A DNA stretch of 19,932 nucleotides from UMGS75 sp051872775 (GTDB lineage Bacteria > Bacillota_I > Bacilli_A > ML615J-28 > CAG-313): contig JBJEEE010000004.1 in the NCBI GenBank assembly GCA_051872775.1, positions 1 through 19,932 on the forward strand, read 5' to 3'. Positions 17,518-19,932 of the stretch are shown one piece after another (the first letter of the stretch is position 1; the number at the start of each line of letters is the position of its first letter). Position numbers and translations under genes: made by a program. The notes below the pieces were generated by a model. It did no database searches and was not told the origin of the DNA. It was given only the letters and a program-made list of their open reading frames with translations.

Positions 17518-18216
17518 ATGTCAACAAATGGTTTTGTAAAAGGTAAATTATATCGATTTTTAGATTATGTATTACGCCTTATTTTACTTAACTTTTTGAT
17601 TGTCATTCCCTCTTTTTTGTTATTATTTATTTATTCGTTCTTTAGTAAAGAAACAGAGACACTATGGTTTTATTTGACTTTAGTTCCGGTTATAATATGG
17701 TTTTTTCCTTCTATTGTTGCGGTAACAGATGTTATAAGACAATATGAAGATGATAAAACCAACACAATATTTAAAGATTTCTTTAAAAGCTTTAAAAAAC
17801 TTTTTATAAAATCTTTTATAGTTGGAATAATAATTTATTTAATAGTAATCTTATTTTATAATAGTTTTAATTTCTTTAATACTAATCAAGCTAAATCAGT
17901 TGGCTATTTAATTGGTCTTATTGTTACAATTTCTTTTATTTTTGTTGCAGTGTTTTTGATAATACACATACCTCTTGTTATAGCATATTTTCCTGATTTA
18001 TCAATAATACAATATCTAAAATTGTCTTTGATTATGGCTTTTAAAGATTTTGGTAGTACTTTTTTAATGGTGATATTTGCAATTATTATTGGTGTATTGT
18101 CGGCTTTAATATATTATGTAATGTTTTTAGGCGGAATTTCCGTTATAATTTATCTTATGGTTAAACTTTCATTTAAAAGTTATATAAAAATATATCGAAA
18201 GGTGGAAAAAGAATAA
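17518..18216 (+). CDS. YesL/DUF624-family membrane protein
   Basis: A 232-residue protein with about five to six membrane helices. It has the family's start pattern (YRFLDYVLRLILLNFLIVI, residues 12-30), a cytoplasmic loop FKDFFKSFKKLF near 85-96, and usual family length. AAGGAG (17503-17508) lies 9 nt before ATG 17518, after a 23-nt gap that is the largest between genes here. YesL-type proteins are encoded in many sugar-ABC operons of Bacillota, for example the Bacillus subtilis yes rhamnogalacturonan locus, but their role is not established. The gene is slightly more AT-rich by eye than its neighbours. Confidence 0.8.
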   Translation: MSTNGFVKGKLYRFLDYVLRLILLNFLIVIPSFLLLFIYSFFSKETETLWFYLTLVPVIIWFFPSIVAVTDVIRQYEDDKTNTIFKDFFKSFKKLFIKSFIVGIIIYLIVILFYNSFNFFNTNQAKSVGYLIGLIVTISFIFVAVFLIIHIPLVIAYFPDLSIIQYLKLSLIMAFKDFGSTFLMVIFAIIIGVLSALIYYVMFLGGISVIIYLMVKLSFKSYIKIYRKVEKE

Positions 18217-19932
18217 TGATTAAAGGATTAAAAAAATTTAGTATTTCTTTCTTAACTCTTTTATTTGTATTTGTTTTAGGATTTGTATGTTCATCCAAAC
18301 TTAATGTTTTCGCAAGTGATGATGAAACTGTACTTTCTGACTATGCAATTAGAGTAGGAGAATTAGAAACAAGAAACTTAATGGGTGGTGTTACTCTATA
18401 TAAAGAAAGAGTAAAATCAATTTATAATGGTATAGATACAGGTGACAACGATCCTAATAGTGCTAAATATCGTTATACTCATGGTACAGTGCAATGGGTC
18501 GATTTACCTCGATTAAGTGAAGATGTAAGGGTAGTATCATGGTCAAAAGGTACTCAAGATGGTTGGACATCAAGTACTGTTAGAACAACTGCTCTTGATT
18601 TTGAAGCAAAAAATCCAGGTTGGATTGTTGTTGCGGCAGTTAATGGTGACTCTTTTGATATCAATGGAACCAAAGAACCAACAAAATTACATGTACAAGA
18701 TGGTAGCGTTTATCAACCAGTGGTAGGTTATACCCAAATTGGTTGGCAAGATGATAATTCACCAATTATTGGTGGCGCAACACTTTCTTCTAATATGTTT
18801 TTAGAAGTATTAGATGAGCAAAAGAACATTGTTAAACAAGTAGAACTTGCCTCAGAAAATGGTACTTTAAGTGAAACTGGTATTAACCTTATCACAAAAG
18901 ATGCAAGCAGTACGTATGATTTAACTGGCTATACTGTTTATGTTGGTAAATATGATACTTGTCGTATTTCTAAATATAATGGAAAATCTTTTGTAAAAGG
19001 AACAATTGAAAATGTTGTGACTGATCTTACAACTAATTCAAAACCACTTGCGGAAAGAGATGGTGTAGTTGTTAGAGAATTCTATTTAGCTTCTAAAGAT
19101 GGCAGTTTAGATAGTTTCATTTCAACTGGTGATTATGTACGCTGTCAATATCAACTAACGGGTTCATGGGCAGGAATTAAAAATGTTCTTTGCGGATTTG
19201 GTGGCACAGCCTCAAGTGATGCTTTTCCTGCTCAAGTATTAAAAGATTCTCAACCATTAGGTGCAGGATCAACTGATAGTTTTGCTTATACAACTCATCC
19301 AAGAACAATGGTTGGATTTAAAGAAGATGGTTCAACAGTATTAATGGTTTGTGATGGTCGTGGTAAACAAGGCGATTATGAACAAGGATTATCTTATTTC
19401 CAAGAAGGAGAAATGATGCGTCTTGCGGGATGTGTTAATGCGTTTAATCTTGATGGTGGTGGTAGTTCTACTTTAGTTGTTCGTAATAGTTATGGTGAAC
19501 TTGAAGTAATCAACCGTCCAAGTGATGGATCTGAAAGATATATTGGTAATGCAATCTTATTTGTAATGCGTGATCCTGGCATTAGTTGGGATGTTAAGAA
19601 TACAACAAGAACTTCTGCTACATTTGTTCTAAAAGAAACTGAAATTAGTAATCAAGTTACAGATGTTAAAGTAACAATCGATGGAAAAACCGTTTCGATG
19701 GTTGATGGCGTTGCCACAGTTGATGGATTAAAAGAAGATACTGAGTATGCGGCAACAGTTGAGTACAAAGTTCCTTCAAGTAAAGACCCAAATAAAATAC
19801 TAAATGGTTTCTTCAAGGTTGATGTTAAAACTAAACCATTTAATATGCCATCCAGTGGTCTTGTATTTGAAGATGCTAACAAGACAAGTATTAAACTAGT
19901 AAAACGAGAAACAGCCTATGCAAGTTGGTTCC
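18216..19932 (+). CDS. Secreted phosphodiester glycosidase (NAGPA family), C-terminus cut by window end
   Basis: At least 572 residues are open to the window end with no stop. The ATG overlaps the TAA of the YesL-like gene by one base, and AAAGGTGG (18198-18205) lies 10 nt upstream. A signal peptide covers about 1-34, with likely cleavage at NVFAS. The Cys at 25 has no lipobox. The catalytic domain runs from about 90 to 450 and shows the family's motifs: NGDSFD (143-148), HPRTMVGF (361-368), VCDGRG (375-380 region) and NLDGGGSSTLVV (411-422). The family includes the human uncovering enzyme that removes GlcNAc from a GlcNAc-phosphodiester; bacterial members are thought to cleave sugar-1-phosphodiesters in surface polymers. 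An FN3-like module follows (about 455-545: ISWDVKNTTRTSATFVL, then VDGLKEDTEYAATVEY). Further domains or an anchor may lie beyond the window. The substrate is inferred only. Confidence 0.85.
   Translation, partial: MIKGLKKFSISFLTLLFVFVLGFVCSSKLNVFASDDETVLSDYAIRVGELETRNLMGGVTLYKERVKSIYNGIDTGDNDPNSAKYRYTHGTVQWVDLPRLSEDVRVVSWSKGTQDGWTSSTVRTTALDFEAKNPGWIVVAAVNGDSFDINGTKEPTKLHVQDGSVYQPVVGYTQIGWQDDNSPIIGGATLSSNMFLEVLDEQKNIVKQVELASENGTLSETGINLITKDASSTYDLTGYTVYVGKYDTCRISKYNGKSFVKGTIENVVTDLTTNSKPLAERDGVVVREFYLASKDGSLDSFISTGDYVRCQYQLTGSWAGIKNVLCGFGGTASSDAFPAQVLKDSQPLGAGSTDSFAYTTHPRTMVGFKEDGSTVLMVCDGRGKQGDYEQGLSYFQEGEMMRLAGCVNAFNLDGGGSSTLVVRNSYGELEVINRPSDGSERYIGNAILFVMRDPGISWDVKNTTRTSATFVLKETEISNQVTDVKVTIDGKTVSMVDGVATVDGLKEDTEYAATVEYKVPSSKDPNKILNGFFKVDVKTKPFNMPSSGLVFEDANKTSIKLVKRETAYASWF

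Noticed and set aside
18246..18300. Lipoprotein signal in the phosphodiester glycosidase (Cys 25)
   Set aside because: GFVC does not fit the lipobox, and a normal signal-peptidase site (NVFAS) follows.
19652..19882. Minus-strand open frame near the window end
   Set aside because: It lies opposite the FN3-like tail of the phosphodiester glycosidase, whose + frame is open to the window end.

Overview
The window is AT-rich DNA with one uninterrupted set of eleven genes, all on the + strand. Spacing runs from 4-nt overlaps to a 23-nt gap, and each gene has a Shine-Dalgarno-like sequence. TGA is used as a stop (GH20 gene and first permease gene) and every Trp codon in the translated genes is TGG. 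This is code 11, not the Mycoplasma/Spiroplasma code. Low GC, strong purine-rich SD sites, a sigma-A type promoter and a possible CcpA/LacI-type operator suggest a low-GC Bacillota or deep-branching Mycoplasmatota relative (Acholeplasma-, Izemoplasma- or Erysipelotrichia-like). The exact taxon cannot be fixed from the sequence alone.

Layout. Positions 1-161 hold a 15-bp imperfect direct repeat, then a clear promoter (TTGAAT-17 bp-TATAAT with an extended -10) whose spacer overlaps a cre-like operator. Next come: a cytoplasmic GH20 beta-N-acetylhexosaminidase-like enzyme (162-1997); a very large membrane-anchored solute-binding protein with two N-terminal carbohydrate-binding-like beta-sandwich regions (1994-5347); a first ABC sugar-permease pair (5363-7258, 7260-8282); an exported NHL-type beta-propeller protein with TPR-like helices and a C-terminal membrane anchor (8293-10236); a Yip1-family membrane protein (10236-10988); a 1283-residue membrane-anchored DUF5696-type surface protein with degenerate GY-G repeats (11000-14851); a second ABC permease pair (14865-16205, 16217-17494); a YesL/DUF624 membrane protein (17518-18216); and a secreted phosphodiester glycosidase (NAGPA family) with an FN3-like tail, cut by the window end (18216-19932+). 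There is no gene-free stretch longer than 161 bases.

How the parts may work together (inference). The genes look like one glycan-utilisation operon. Surface proteins (phosphodiester glycosidase, DUF5696 protein, beta-propeller protein, CBM-fused binding protein) would trim and capture a polymer or oligosaccharide. One or two ABC permease heterodimers would import the products, and the cytoplasmic GH20 enzyme would remove terminal N-acetylhexosamine. No ABC ATPase is encoded here, so a shared MsmX/MalK-type ATPase elsewhere is expected. The most unusual points are two complete permease pairs with one binding protein, long N-terminal extensions on the permeases, and the large propeller/Yip1/DUF5696 block placed between the two permease pairs.
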